Source of the DNA: Epiperipatus broadwayi
Lineage: Eukaryota; Onychophora; Udeonychophora; Euonychophora; Peripatidae
Length of the DNA stretch: 64,000 nucleotides
Reading direction: 5' to 3'
Assembly: GCA_028023455.1 (NCBI GenBank)
Contig: JAQFVV010006215.1
Coordinates: 6,801,230 to 6,865,229 of the forward strand
Shown here: piece after piece, positions 46,028 through 59,118 of the stretch
Layout of the letters: every line of letters begins with the position of its first letter
Numbering within the stretch: position 1 is the first letter of the stretch
Notes under the pieces: model-generated
The model's input: only the letters and a program-made list of their open reading frames with translations
The model's database searches: none
Told to the model about the DNA's origin: nothing
Made by a program: the position numbers and the translations under genes

Positions 46028-47399
46028 TGTAACGTTTATTTATATATGTTGCAAGTATATTGGCATTTGGTAAAAGCTAAGAAATAAAAGTAAATTTAGA
46101 TATTTTTTTTAAAATAAAAAATAATGTACAATGAAAGTTAAATTATACTTTCGTATTTTTTTTAATGTAATTAGAAATAAAAGTAGAATTGGAGAGAACA
46201 AAAGAATTCCAAAAGTAAAAAAAAAGATAAGCTAAAAGAAAAATATTTTGGCTAATTAAAGATGGCCAAAAAACTTGATAAAAAAAAGGAAAACTTTAAA
46301 ACGTAAATTTTATAAAGAATCTACAAGATTATCAACCAAAAAATGCCATGATAATAACATGCGCAGAAGTCTGAAAACTGGACCTCTAGTATAAAAAGGA
46401 GGGGTTTGGTTGGAGGAACGTCTTGGTTTGCCTGATATTCTTTTGATTGGTTTTGGATTAAAGAATCCAGACCACTCTACGATGAAAAAGTTCTTCATGT
46501 GAGAGTAGACCGAAGCTTTAGCTGACATCATTACCGATGGACCCCAGAGAAGCTTACGCAACTAGCCTATGGAACCAGCACCCACATCAATTTATAATCA
46601 ATGGCCATGAGCTCATTTTAAACCGAAAAACTATGCATAGTTATCTACAACCATTGTGAATTCACTAAACCTACTGGTAGGTTATGCTTCATTACTCCTG
46701 ATTGTGACCAAATTAAACGTTTTCAAACAATTTCTAAAAGTATGTTTAAACAATCCCGATAGAGACATTAATTTTCTTGTACAAGAGACATTCATTTTTA
46801 AGGAACTTTCTAGAAGAAATTTGGAAGTGAACAGTAATTGTAAAATTATTTTTTATTAATTGATTCATGTCCGAATTAAGTGTGTTCTCTCTAATTTAAT
46901 TGATAAATAATTTATTTCAAATATTTTTTTAATCTATTAGAATAAAAATATTTCTAATACCAATTTTCATTGGTGCATTATTAATAATAGTTATTATTTT
47001 TTATTATTAAATTTATTATTAGTTTAATAAGATTTAAAATGTAATTTACCTTTGCCAATATGTTTGAATAAGCCCAGGAATAATAATCTTAAAAAATAAT
47101 TCTCGTTATGGTATGATGTAATACCGATTAGTTCAAAAGTATTTTTTTTTATTCATGAGACATTATTTGATGATTTCAGTGGACTCTTTAGAATAAAAGG
47201 TCCTGGTGCCCATATTAAATAAATTAAAAGCTGATTTCATCGATAGCATAATTCTCAACAATTAATTGGCCAAGTTGATCAGGAAATATAGCTATGTTTT
47301 TTTAGAAATAGAAATACAACTTTCTTCTTTTTGACATAACTTGATCAACTCGTGCATTTATAATGCATATAGAGGCCTAACAAAACAGAAAATGTTATA
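46028..47399. mobile_element. Solo LTR-like element, 1.37 kb, inside (AT)n
   Basis: Starts TGTAACGTTT and ends AAAATGTTATA; the inverted ends agree at 8 of 10 bases, and both differences are G-to-A or C-to-T as from CpG decay. (AT)n directly on both sides. A TATAAAAAGGAGGGG at 46391-46405 (plus) could be a promoter TATA. The 83-residue minus frame 46561-46310 is unrecognised. No gag or pol. Confidence 0.5.
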
Positions 47400-47422
47400 A
47401 TATATATGTTGTGGCTAAGTGA

Positions 47423-47542
47423 AGTCTCACTTAGCTCCAATAGCTACAATTCCTTATATTAGTTTAACCTTTTTTGTACAAAAGTCTCACTTAGCTCCAA
47501 TAGCTACAATTCCTTATATTAGCTTAACTATTTTTATACAAT
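47423..47542. repeat. 60 bp tandem duplication
   Basis: AGTCTCACTTAGCTCCAATA...TATATTAG.TTAAC occurs twice head to tail with period 60, only about 25 bases right of the solo LTR end. Confidence 0.95.
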
Positions 47543-50500
47543 TGTATGATAAAAAAAATAATAAAAAAGAAAGAAGAAATTAGTTAATTAATGAATATGA
47601 TGTAAAATAATTGGTAATGTGGTTATATGTGATAAGTTGATATAATTATACTTTAAAGTAAGCCACATATTTATAGTTAGTTGTGTTGGAGATATATAGC
47701 ATTTCTCTCAAAATAAATGTTTGAGTTACTGTTTAAAATAATAGATAATGTTAACTGTGTCATAAGATATCTTTTGTTTTATTTATTTCTAGTTTGTAGC
47801 CTAATAACTGAGCTAATATTATAAATAGGGCAAATAATATGAAATTGATTTAAATTAATCTTTAGACTTCTTAAAACATTCAAATAATAATTTAATCTTT
47901 AGTGTAAATTAGCTTTAACTTGTTAAACACTATTTTAATTTAATATTCCCAAATATTTTTATTTGTAGCCATTAAAAATTATAATTAAATATTTAAAGGT
48001 AAATTGGAGGTCAAGTTAAAGGTTTAAATGTATATGTCACTTCCCTGTGAGTGTTTGCATGCAGGGATGTATAAAAAAATGTTTTCTAAATAAGTTAAAC
48101 TGTTTTATTTGAGTTATGTCAACTCATTAAAGAAAAGAAGAAAATGAATAAATAATTAGCTATAACATTAATTTTAAAAAAAACCAAGAGAATGAATAAA
48201 ATAATTATTAATTTAAATTTTGAGATGTAAATTCTAAAGGTGTATCAATTAATAAATGAGACAACTTTCAATTTTATATCTGTATTTCTATTTTTATTTT
48301 ATGTAATATTTTTTTGATATTAATGTTATAAAAGAAACTTTAACTTTTTAAATTAAGGTCGTTATATCACATTATAAATATCTAGCTCATTCTGACATCA
48401 CTTATTAATCGATCGGTCTTCCAGCTGATTTTTAAAAAAAGTAAGTTGTGTTTATTGGTTGTTTAAAAGAAATTGACACTGAAATTTGGGAGGGGAATAA
48501 GAAAAAAAAATGATATAAGAGAGAAGTTTTATTTTTTTTAAGTTGTTGGGTCCTGAATTATTTCTATAGTCTTATCTTCTCTAGAACAAGTTTAAAAAAA
48601 GTATTAATTATTTTTAAAATCTTATTATTTAAAAAAAAAAAAGTATTGTAAATTATATTTAAGTGTTTCATATCTATACTATACGACTGCTAAAAAAAAA
48701 TAGGTAATTCATTTCTTGTCATCTAACTTTCAATTAACTTTTAAAAACTTGCCTAAAAATGCTAGGAGGAAATTTTACTCATTATATCTTCAATACTAAC
48801 TACATGAATAATAATATCTTCTATGAAATAAATTTAAAATATATACAGTTATTATATTTCTTACTAAATTACTATTATTGCACAGAACTACATAGTCTAC
48901 ATTTATTCAGTTATTCATTAAATAAAATAAAAGAGGAAAATTAAAAATGTATAGAGACTTAGCTATATGTTGTAAAAGACTAAATAGGTTTGTATTAATT
49001 TTGCCTGGTGCTAATTCAAACCTTCCACATTATATTAAATTTACCTGCTTCTAAACTAATAATATAGAATGTTTGTACTGCAACTATTATAGTAGAATTT
49101 TAAAAAATGTGTATAGTATATTAATAATAGTCTAAATGTTTACTCAGCTGGAGCTTTTCTTTTAATTTGTAATTGAAAAATATAGTTCACGAGTGAAAAA
49201 AAAATTGTGAGAAAATATCTCTGCTTATGTCTATACCTTAAGTTAGTAGAAGTTATTCTAAAGACATTAGACATGCTGAATTCTCTACTGACAAATTGCT
49301 TGCACTTTTATTTTATGAAAGTATAAAGAAATAACTTAGAAGCATCTTTGTATTTTATGTGAGTAAACTTTAAAAAAAAATTGCTTAAAAATGTCTTTTT
49401 AAAAAAAAAAAGAAATGGAATAAAAATGAAGCTATATTATTGTTTAAGTAGATCCCATAATGATATTATCAGCTGAATAATTTGTCACTTGCCATTTTTT
49501 TTTGGTTGCCAGCTTATTATTATTATGTTTTATTAAATATTGCTTATTGAAACTATAATACCTTGGAATGAAGAACTGCATTAATTTTAAGGAACTATTG
49601 TATATATTTCTTTTGGAAATCTTTGCCATGTTTAAGTTAAACATTTTGATCAGAAGCTTCATTCAGAATACCGGCCCGTCAGATAAATAGTATACATGTG
49701 TTTAATGGATAGCCATTAAGGAGAAAGCTGAAATCATGAACTTAAGTTTATTGTATTTTTATTTTGTTTATTTATTGGTTTAAAAAAAAACAAAATAGCA
49801 AAATATTTTATGCTATATTTTCTTCATAAATGTGTGTAATACTGTTTGGTATAAAATATGCCAGGTAATTTAATTCATATAATTTTAGTCTTAATGGGTT
49901 TATTAGAATGTGTAGACATCCTTTAATATGTTAACATATATTTTAGTCATTCTTATATCTGGAGATTTTCATATCCCACTGTTAGCTAATTTGAATGTAT
50001 GGTACTTCACTTAGTTATATGTAAAACAGCCCAAAAGGTTATCAGAGGATTTTCCATTCATTTTTTTTATATAAATGCTACATTAATAACAATTGTTATG
50101 ATTTTTTTTTATGTACGTACTGAGAATTAATTTTCTCGCACTTGATTCATACTCTTATTAATGCCCACTAGCCACTATAGTTTAATATTTTGTTGTGTGT
50201 GCATTGTATTTTTGCCAATAATTTTATATGCATTTAATATTCTTAAATAGTTCTTTTAATAGTCATTTGACATAATTTGCATTGTTGGTTCTGACATTGA
50301 TTAATACGCATTGTAATTTAAAATTCTTGAAGATGATTTTAGTCAGTTAAAGTGATGTTGGCATCTTGTTGTTAGTTTAGTATTTGTTGGCCCCAGAGGG
50401 CTTTGGTTCTTATTGATTATTACTAATATGCTTGATGGAGTAGACAAAGTCCTCCATCCTTACTTTATTGCTTTTCCATGAGGTGATAGTGTTCATTCCC

Positions 50501-52134
50501 AGTGATAATTATCATATATTAGGTATTTGTATTTTCAGTGATTGTAATCACATATTTTGAAGGTGTTTAGATCCCTGAAGAGGAACATATATTTCCTGGT
50601 GTCTTTCCTGTTTCTGATGCCCAGTCATCCTCTTTTCTACCTCAAAGATAGGTATTTTGGAAGCCATCAGTTTTATTAAGTTGTTCAGCTCTGCAGAGTA
50701 TATATGTATTTTTGGCCTATCACTCATGATGTATTAATGCTATTTTCCACCACAGTAGGTGAGGTTGTATGTGCTTTAGATATGTTATGACAAGATATGT
50801 TTGTTTGAAAAACTCTGTTTCTTCAGGCTGTATTTAGCTATTTCTAATACTTAAAGGTATATCAATGTCTGAATTGTGCTGTTATGATAGTTTTATCATA
50901 CACAAAACAACCAACAATAATTTATATTTATTTTTAAATATGTAGATTTATGCATATGGCTATAAGTTGCAATTCACACATACTAAGTAATTAATATGTT
51001 CATCCAGAGTTTTCACTGAGGGAAGTCCTTCAATTTTCAGTTTTAAAACAATTGGTGTAATCATTTTATGTGGACAAGAATTTCTTAAAGTGTGTGTATA
51101 AATGACCTCTGTTGAGTGGTCCATGCATCTAATCTAATTTAATTTTAATTTACTTAAGTACTTTACTAGCTATGATCCTAAATAATGTAAATGTAACTAA
51201 TTCTAATTTTAAAATTTATGCTGTATATGCTAGTCCTATCACAGCTTTTGCTTAGTTTATTGTATTAAATATGAACAGATTAGTTTATTATTCTGGTTGC
51301 TAAATCTTATCACAGTATTATAAAATGCTATTATAATGAAAATAAAGAGATTTTAGAACTCTTCATATTTTAAGAAGTTTATTTGGATAGATTTAAATAT
51401 TAAATTAGCCTCTGTTCACTCTTGTAATTTTTTTTTTATTAAAATAAACAGTTGGAAAAGAGTCAATGAGGTATAATCAGTTATTTTATTTAACTTAAAT
51501 TTTGCAATTTAGTGTAGGTCAAAGAAATATTGTTAGTCAAAAATATTTAAAGATAACAGCGCTATCTTGGCAATGTTTCCCTTAATTTTGTAAATATTTA
51601 TTATGTTATACTATTAATAAATCAAATTTGCTATTACTTAAAAAGTTCAGTTTCTGTTTGTTTTTCTTTTATATGCTATTGTCTTGAGTTCCCAAAGTTC
51701 ACAGAGTTAACAAGGTATACAGAGTATTTTATATTGGGTTAAATTATATAAAGCCATGCTTATCATTGTGATTCTCAGATTGAATCATATTAACAGATAA
51801 TCACAAATTCACAGATACTTAATATAATGTTTATTTTAAGATTGATTTTAAGTTATTATTATTATCTTCTCAGACTGAAGATTATACAATATAAGATGAA
51901 AACTATTAATGATTTAGAAGGTAATTTACTATGTTTCAAACTGCACGTTATCTTGTATATTTTTTAAAATTGAAATCCATCTGCATTTAATTTCATAAGA
52001 AGGTTGTCTGTGAGTAGGTGGAAAGGCATAAAAAGCACCCTTGTCCTTTTCCCAGCTTGAGTGATGTCCTGGGTAATAGGCCATAATTAGTTTAAATTTA
52101 GATTAATTAATCAAATCTTTAAATTTATATATAT
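47543..52134. other. Long unannotated AT-rich stretch (~4.6 kb)
   Basis: The largest region in which I see neither repeats nor coding domains. The open frames 48759-48944 (plus) and 49662-49444 (minus) are short, rich in Asn/Lys/Tyr/Ile and unrecognised. 50360-50900 is somewhat GC-richer than its surroundings and might be unique host DNA (intron, UTR or ncRNA), but nothing positive supports this. Confidence 0.4.
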
Positions 52135-52475
52135 TGAAGCTGGAAATCTGCCATGCAGATTTGCACTTCACCTAGTGCCAATTATATAGTCACTAGAACT
52201 GGTTTAAACCTGAATTATATATATTTAATAGGCAATAATATATATATAGTGAGATGTATGGATCCACAAACATTTAGTCTGTTTGCCCATTCAACTTACA
52301 CACATGTATGTGCATATGAAAAGTAATATTTGAAAGTTATAGAAATTTATAATTTTATTTCAATAACTTTCTAACCAATTTATATTATATATAAAACAAT
52401 TTATATTATATATATTTTATAAATCTTAAATCTTGCAAGTAGTAATTGATATAAAAATAGAATGGTCAATTAAGA

Positions 52476-52670
52476 GACAAACCGCGGTATGTTTGAAACT
52501 TTATTGCTTCTAATTTATGTAGAAATACAATTGTCATTTGAAAGACAAACTGTGGTAGTTTTGAAAATTTATTGCTCCTAATTTATGTAGAAATACAATT
52601 TTCATTTAAAAGACAAACCGCTGTAGCTGGGAAATTTTATTGCTAGCAATTTGTGTAAGATTAATTAATA
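52476..52670. repeat. ~72 bp minisatellite, about 2.7 units
   Basis: Units begin AGACAAACCGCGGTA, AGACAAACTGTGGTA and AGACAAACCGCTGTA, each followed by a TTTATTGCT...AATTTATGTAGAAATAC-type sequence. Lies within the LTR-E element. Confidence 0.85.
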
Positions 52671-53214
52671 TTTAAGAGTGTGGCAATGTAATTAGTTTTA
52701 TTTTAAAATTTCGCGGAACTTTGTGTCATTCCTAAAATACACTCAAGGTCATAGATGCCAGAGGTTCTTAATTATTTTACTGGTCATTTATTGCTCTGAT
52801 CTTTTTCATTCCTGCAGTGGCTGATTCTTTAATGTGTACTTGTATAAATAGCTAAAACTTTATATTGTTTGGTTTGCTTTTCGTTTCATGCTCCAGTCGG
52901 AGATAGATATACTTCACGCAAGTTTGCGTTGTGCAGGGAAATCATGGAGGGGTAAAAGAAATTGTCCACCTCCTGCCTCTGAGAGGCTTATCTAGCTCAC
53001 TGTGCCCAATTAAAAACATCTAAACCTAATATGTGAATTGTCCAGAAAATGTGTGCTTAAAAGACTCTTCAATCTCTACAAATGCCTGTTTCAAACCCAA
53101 GCTAGCCCATGATCATGATCCACCGATTACTTACATCGGCGCGTCCTGAAGCCAAGGTAATATCTATCTTGCCGCCAGCTATGAACTCTGAATTAATAAA
53201 TTATTCTAATTCTA

Positions 53215-53398
53215 AATTATATTGTACATCATTCCTTCCTTACTTAATGTTAAAGTTATCATATAAATACTAATAATGTCTGCGATTTATTATATTTTGT
53301 TTTGACTATATTGTACGCCTTTCCTTCCTTCTTAATTTTAAAGCTGTCAAATAAATGCTAATAATGTCTGTGCAATTTATTATAATGCTATATCAATT
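53215..53398. repeat. Tandem duplication of ~90-100 bp
   Basis: ATATTGTAC...TTCCTTCC... AAAG.T.TCA.ATAAAT.CTAATAATGTCTG...ATTTATTATA occurs twice in a row, with moderate divergence, within the LTR-E element. Confidence 0.8.
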
Positions 53399-55417
53399 TT
53401 CTGTTTTGGTGTGGCAATTTAGAATTAATTGACTGTTTTTATTTTATTATTCTAATTCATTTTGATATGCCAAGAAAGTATACAATCTAGCGAGTGAACT
53501 TACCCCCCCCCCCCAATAGTTTTCTCCTATTAAACTAAGGAGACTTAAATTTCCTTTAAAGTTTGTTGTTATAGACTCACTCGGTTTTGTACAAATTGTT
53601 TTCAATAATGTTATTCTTTAAATGACCAGAAGGTCTTGATATTTACATTGAATTATTACACCTAACGATAAAAATTTAATCCTCATCTCATTATTAAAAG
53701 TTATCATTTTAACTAAGTATATCTCACCAGCAGTGAATTTAATGTGTAATTTCTAATTTTATTGTAATAATTGTAACATGAAAGACTGTTATTTTGTGAG
53801 TAATCACAGTTATCTGTGCAATGATTGCTGGTAGAAATGTGGAGATATTTCCGAGGGGTGGGAGAGAGCAATTTATCCCTTTTAGTTTTAACTCTGACCC
53901 CCTTTATGTGCATTTATTGATCATTAGTTAACTGCCCAGGATGATTTGCGTTTAAGCATTCCATTGCGCAGGAGAGCATCTTATGAGTCAGGTGTTTATT
54001 AATTTATCATGGTCATTAGTGACATGAACTATTTATGTTTTGGGTGTTATAAGTATATCATTGCAATCATTATTTATAAATTTTCCTGCTTTGTCATTAT
54101 TTTGGGATCTTCGGAATGACCAATCCCACTATTCATCATCCCTCTAAAAGTAGATGTATTTTCCTACTCGATAACTTCTCCAGGCACCCCAATGAATCAT
54201 TGTATGGGAACATATGGATGAACCATCCCAACAACCACTTGTGCCATTACTCTTCTGAGATGACCTTCGCCACTGTGCAGGCATACTCCATTTTCATACC
54301 AATATGATAAAGCCACCCAATAGTGTCTTAAACAATTACTTCTCTAGATATGATTGTAAGTGATAATGTGATACCGCCTTATTATTATTATTAAGTTTTC
54401 TATTCACCTGCATTGCTCTTTATTAGTCGTAATTGCATGTCATTCGGCATCCATTTGTTTTAATTTCTAAGTCAGATTATGTATTACAGCTTCTTTTAAG
54501 CTGAATAATTTTGCTCCCACGCATCTGAGTAATCTCCAAAGTATCGCACATCTTTCAAATCACACAACCCAAATTCTTATTCCTATATATGTAATAACCA
54601 ATGCAACTTATTAATGTGAATCTATAATATATTAGATGAGGATTGAATTACAAGGTATTATTGGTTACCTAATTGATTTAGTTGATTCTTGGCATATTAA
54701 CCGCACCACAATATCTGTGCAACCGCACGAATGACCTTTGTTCTAGATATGTAAATAATTGCACTAACTAACTATATGTAGTAACACTTTATGTATTTAT
54801 ATAACTTCTATGATCTATTGACTCATCTCTAAAGTGCATGATTGAAAATCAAACCACAATCAAAGTTGTAATTACCATTGCCCAGACATTATATACAGCT
54901 ATTTTTGTTATTACCATATTTAATTGTTCAATAAATTTATATCATATTATTTTCTATATTCTCACATTTGTTATTCATTGCCCAAATCTCTCATATGACT
55001 GGTTAGGTTAAATTAAATTATTTCAAATTGAATGAAAGATTATATTGGTATTATTAATTAATTCCCTTTATTTAAAGTTGCCTTGAATGATATTAAGTAT
55101 TTGATTATTAATCTATTAAAGAATAGCCTACCCCGCTCTTTAGGTAGAATATTTTGTAATAATCACTGGCTAATTATTTAAAGATTATCGATTTCCAAGT
55201 TTCTTTGCTCACCCTGTCCTCATTGCTGGGCCTGGAGTAAATTAAAGCTTGTTAGTATCCTCAAAAGCGTTGTCCATATAGTCAGAGACCCTGGAACACA
55301 AGCAAATAGGTGTGTTTAGTACTGTTCCAGACCTGTGTATCTCGCACATTGCTAGATTGCTATAGTTTGCTTGGATTCAAGGTCTTGTTGAATGAACACA
55401 CAATTTTGACTGGTACA

Positions 55418-57918
55418 ATATATATATTTTATGCTATGATTTAATGAAAGATAGTTATCTTATCTTGGGGAGGCAGTCATTACAAGTGTAGTGCTTGCAT
55501 CCTATGGTTGGCAAAGATATCACTCATTTATTCATCCAAGCAATCATTTATTAGGCATCTTTAACTTTTAACTTTCACAAGAGTTTAGTTAAAATCCCTG
55601 AGATTGTTTACTCTTGTTGTCATTGTTAATATGGTTTGGTGAAATAGTCCTTCAACAAAGGGTCATTTGTTTTATTCAGAGGATATGATCTGATAGGAGG
55701 CTGACTCTAATAACTATTAAATAATGATTTAAAAGGTACTTTATATTATTTATGTTAGATTATTGAACATGCATACAATAGTTATTTGCATTGGTGTTAG
55801 ATTTTGTCTCCATCTGATTGTATATCTCTGTAACATCATTCATCTTTGATTTTATTGTAATCCCACTAAGTTAAGTCGTTAAGAGTCTCTAATATATTAA
55901 AAAATAGTAGAAAATGTACAGAACATCTTCCATTCCCATGTCACCCCATATGCATCATCATAATCATGTCATCTTCCATTTCTCATCTTCTTTCATCATC
56001 ATCATCTCATCTTCCATTTCTCATCTCTTCATTTCTCATAATCATCTTTTGTATCATTCTCATCTCTTCTTTCATCATCATCATCTACATCTTTCATATC
56101 ATCATCTCATTTTCTTTACATTATCATCTCCTCTCTTTTCATTATCATCACCACCATCCTTTATCTCTCAGTTTCCTTTTTACGTCATTTCATATCATCT
56201 TCATCATTGTTCATAGTCACCCCACCACCCCCTGCGACCATCACTTCTGGTGAGTGTTAAAAAATTCTGCATGATAGTAAATATGTAGGCGCTAAAGATC
56301 ATAAATGAACATGAGATATACAATGTACATAATAATAAAATTGAATGTTAAACTCTCTATAATAGATTTTACCTAGAAAATTAGATTTTGGGTTTAGGAA
56401 GCTGAGATAGATTTCACCGAGAGAATTTAATAAATTACATTTTCTATTGAGATATGATTACGAGGCATGATTAATTTATGGATAATTGTAAACTTAAACT
56501 TTTGAAAATATTCCAATCATTTAAATCATTTACAATATAGCAAACGTACAAAACTAAATGAGCTTCATCTCTTAAGTACTTAGTGGAATATATACATCGC
56601 CTACAATAATTTTGACTGAAGAAAATAATAAGGACTAGGGTTGCAATATGCTCTTTGAATTTTGAACTTAATTTGGCAGCTTAGTATAAGTCAACATTAA
56701 AAATAAAATAAATTGCCACATCAAAATAATATGGAGTTTTAAGAACATTGAAATTGTAAGTTTTACAGAAAATAAAGTTAAAGACATATTTAACGAAAGT
56801 TGTATAATCATTACATATATAGATATTTTGCTCTAAGAGCAAATAATTGATTTTAAACTAATCAAAGACTAATACTAATTTAAAATAAAGATCATTAAAA
56901 GATCAGAGGCTTGTGGCAAACGGGAGGTTATGCCAACATATCCGGAGACAGGCTTTGTTAAGGCATGCTTTCTTGATGCAGTTCAATCTTATGGGCTAGA
57001 TGTTGACAGTACCGGAGTGTCATCATGATAGGCTGGTAGGGACAGAGTTCAAAGAAGCAAATCATCTTTTCTTTACCCCGACATTATCAAGATGCTAATA
57101 AAATCCTAATATTAATACTTTCCTCACTTTACTGACACTGTTTATGCTCTCTTTCAATCAAAATTGGGGCTATTTATATGATCCAGCCCTACTTTATCCA
57201 AATTCAATACTCATGATTTCCCTCTGTGGTCTGTGTTTTCCTAATGGCCTCTTCTATTGGTCGGTCTCCCTCAGAACAGGAATTCTCCCGCCAACATTGA
57301 ACATGCCCCAAGGGTTTATTTGTAATTAAAGAAAGCATTAAACAAATATGATTTTTATCTTGATTAAATTTCACAAGTCATTGTATTAAACAAAGCCTAC
57401 TTAATTGGGATTGAGATTTGTAATGAAAAAATAATAAAATAAAATAAAAACTTTATTTACAAAAATTTGAGGAATTTATTATATTCTAGAAATAAGAAAT
57501 TTTAAAATATGATGGCTTTCAACACTTACATTTAATAAGGTTAATTTATAAATTTACAAAGTATGACAAAATTACAAATCTGCCTTATAAATATACATAT
57601 TATTTGGGTACTTTTATTAAAACAAAATATAAAGTATTACAAACCTGATTAAATAGAAAACGAATTTTCATAAAACATTTACCACACTTTATAGATATCT
57701 GAGATTATGTTTACACTTAATGCCCATTTATTTTATACAGAAATAACACAAAATAGACACTTTCACAAACCACCATGACTTAAATCAATAACTTGATCAG
57801 TTTTACTTCCATCCAATCAATGAAATTATTAACTACAAAGTAAATAGTCGAATACTATAATTTACAATTATTGATTGATGATAAACTATACATATACTAC
57901 CAACTCTAGTGAGACAGG
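55418..57918. other. Non-coding stretch with CATC/TCAT-rich low-complexity DNA
   Basis: 55920-56230 is pyrimidine-rich with imperfect TCATCA and TTCATC repeats; the Ser/His/Ile-rich open frames over it are artefacts. 56900-57330 is GC-richer but not recognised (an open frame at 57144-57329 has no known domain). Nothing else seen. Confidence 0.45.
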
Positions 57919-58698
57919 TGTCAGTTAACATATATAAGATTGGGTTCAAAGCCATACTAGTGCTGTTAATGTTAGTATTAGATGAAGTGTAAATAGATTA
58001 GATGATATTTGCAGCTTCAATATTAACTTGCCTCGTGTATTCTAGTTTTAACTCTTCGAGCTGTGCTGGACAGCTTGCCTAGAATTTATTAAATTTATGA
58101 AAGTAAAGTTTTATTTATATCTGTGTTGTGTTTGGCTGAATTGCAGGTTTCATGCTCAAACCAACAGTGATATCAATAAAAATATGAACACTCAATAAAT
58201 ACAGTTGTATGTACATAAACATAGTTAATATTGTGCTGATCATGCCAAATGACTGGACTCACTTCCAACTATATATATTAGCTTGCCTCATGAGTTCTAG
58301 TCTTAACTCTTTGAGCTGTACTGGACAGTTTTCCTTGAGTTTGATAAATGACCCTTTTGGCTGTACAAGACAGCTTGCCTCAAGTCTGTCATAGTCCTAG
58401 CAGCTTCCACATTCACTTGTATAGGTAGGCAGACATTCTGACTTGCCTCCTAAAAGGCTGACTATTTATTGTCAGATACCTTACCTTACTGGCAGCAATC
58501 AAATTCAGAGTACCTAATGAATGCTAGGATTTTATACATGTTTACACATTGGCCATACTTGTTTTTACCTTTTGGCCACATTTATATATTGGTTGCCCAC
58601 ATGTTTACACATTGATTAGCAGCAATGCATGCTCAATCTGATCAGATAAGGAAGGAATCTGAACTAGTCCACTTCTGAAGGCAAGGTCAGATATGACA
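57919..58698 (-). mobile_element. 3' LTR of gypsy element C
   Basis: Minus strand: begins TGTCATATCTGACC right after a polypurine tract and ends at GTTAACTGACA (plus strand TGTCAGTTAAC at 57919). The ends share TGTCA/TGACA. A direct repeat of about 55 bases (58031 and 58284, CTTGCCTC.TG..TTCTAG) frames a segment (58115-58278) also found at 39004-39160, so an insertion or duplication inside the LTR is possible. AATAAA occurs on the minus strand near 58465. Confidence 0.6.
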
Positions 58699-58710
58699 TC
58701 CACCCCCTGG
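58699..58710 (-). other. Polypurine tract of gypsy element C
   Basis: Minus strand CCAGGGGGTGGA directly abuts the LTR start TGTCATATC. Confidence 0.7.
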
Positions 58711-59118
58711 CTAAATATAGCCCTGGAGAATGTATTTATAAATATGAGCTGGATGATACATTGTCTGCTTTGTTGGTTTCTCAGGGTTATTGCTGTTCTT
58801 GTCTTGTTCATCATCCTTGTTTGATGGTCAAATCCCTGATTGTTTGCTATTTTCAGTTTAGTGATCATCATTTTCACTTGATGTACTTGTCCTATGTTGT
58901 TTGCTGCTGTCTTTAGTTTTTATTAGATTCAGTGTCAGTTGGTTTAGATCATCACTAACCATCTTCTGTTTGAACTATTACAGTGTAGAGTCCTTCAGTT
59001 GTGTAAATACTGCTGATATTCATTTTGTGGATCCATAGTACATTCTGCAAATCATATGAGTGCCTATTTGCACTCTTATCTTGTTTTTTTCAGGGCTGAC
59101 AGGTTAGTTTGCAGAGGT
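58711..59118 (-). pseudogene. Integrase C-terminal / 3' end of gypsy element C pol
   Basis: Between the integrase core and the polypurine tract. A 90-residue minus frame (58877-58605) is basic and polar, and runs past the polypurine tract into the LTR. The expected C-terminal integrase region is too decayed to define. Confidence 0.35.

Larger units (their letters stand above)
52135..55417 (-). mobile_element. Solo LTR-E element, 3.28 kb, minus strand, inside AT tracts
   Basis: On the minus strand it starts TGTACCAGTCAAAATTGTG (55417) and ends GATTTCCAGCTTCA (52135). AT-only sequence (ATATAT...) flanks both sides. The start matches the LTR at 39161. The end region matches the 33230-36000 element: ...AGGTGAA..., then a perfect hairpin AAATCTGC-CAT-GCAGATTT (plus coordinates 52144-52162). 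It carries tandem repeats at 52476-52670 and 53215-53398, a C12 run near 53504, and the LTR-E block at 54130-54400. Open frames inside (53713-53913, 54116-54307) are not genes. No gag or pol. Confidence 0.6.

Noticed and set aside
49444-49662. 72-residue minus-strand open frame
   Set aside because: Asn/Lys-rich, no recognisable motif, no promoter or splice signals seen; not enough to call a gene.
54116-54307. 63-residue open frame
   Set aside because: It overlaps the LTR-E block shared with 40.2 and 45.4 kb, where it is not kept open in the same frame.
55914-56253. Ser/His/Ile-rich open frames of 95-100 residues
   Set aside because: They lie in TCATCA/TTCATC low-complexity DNA; two frames are open at once as expected of such a repeat.
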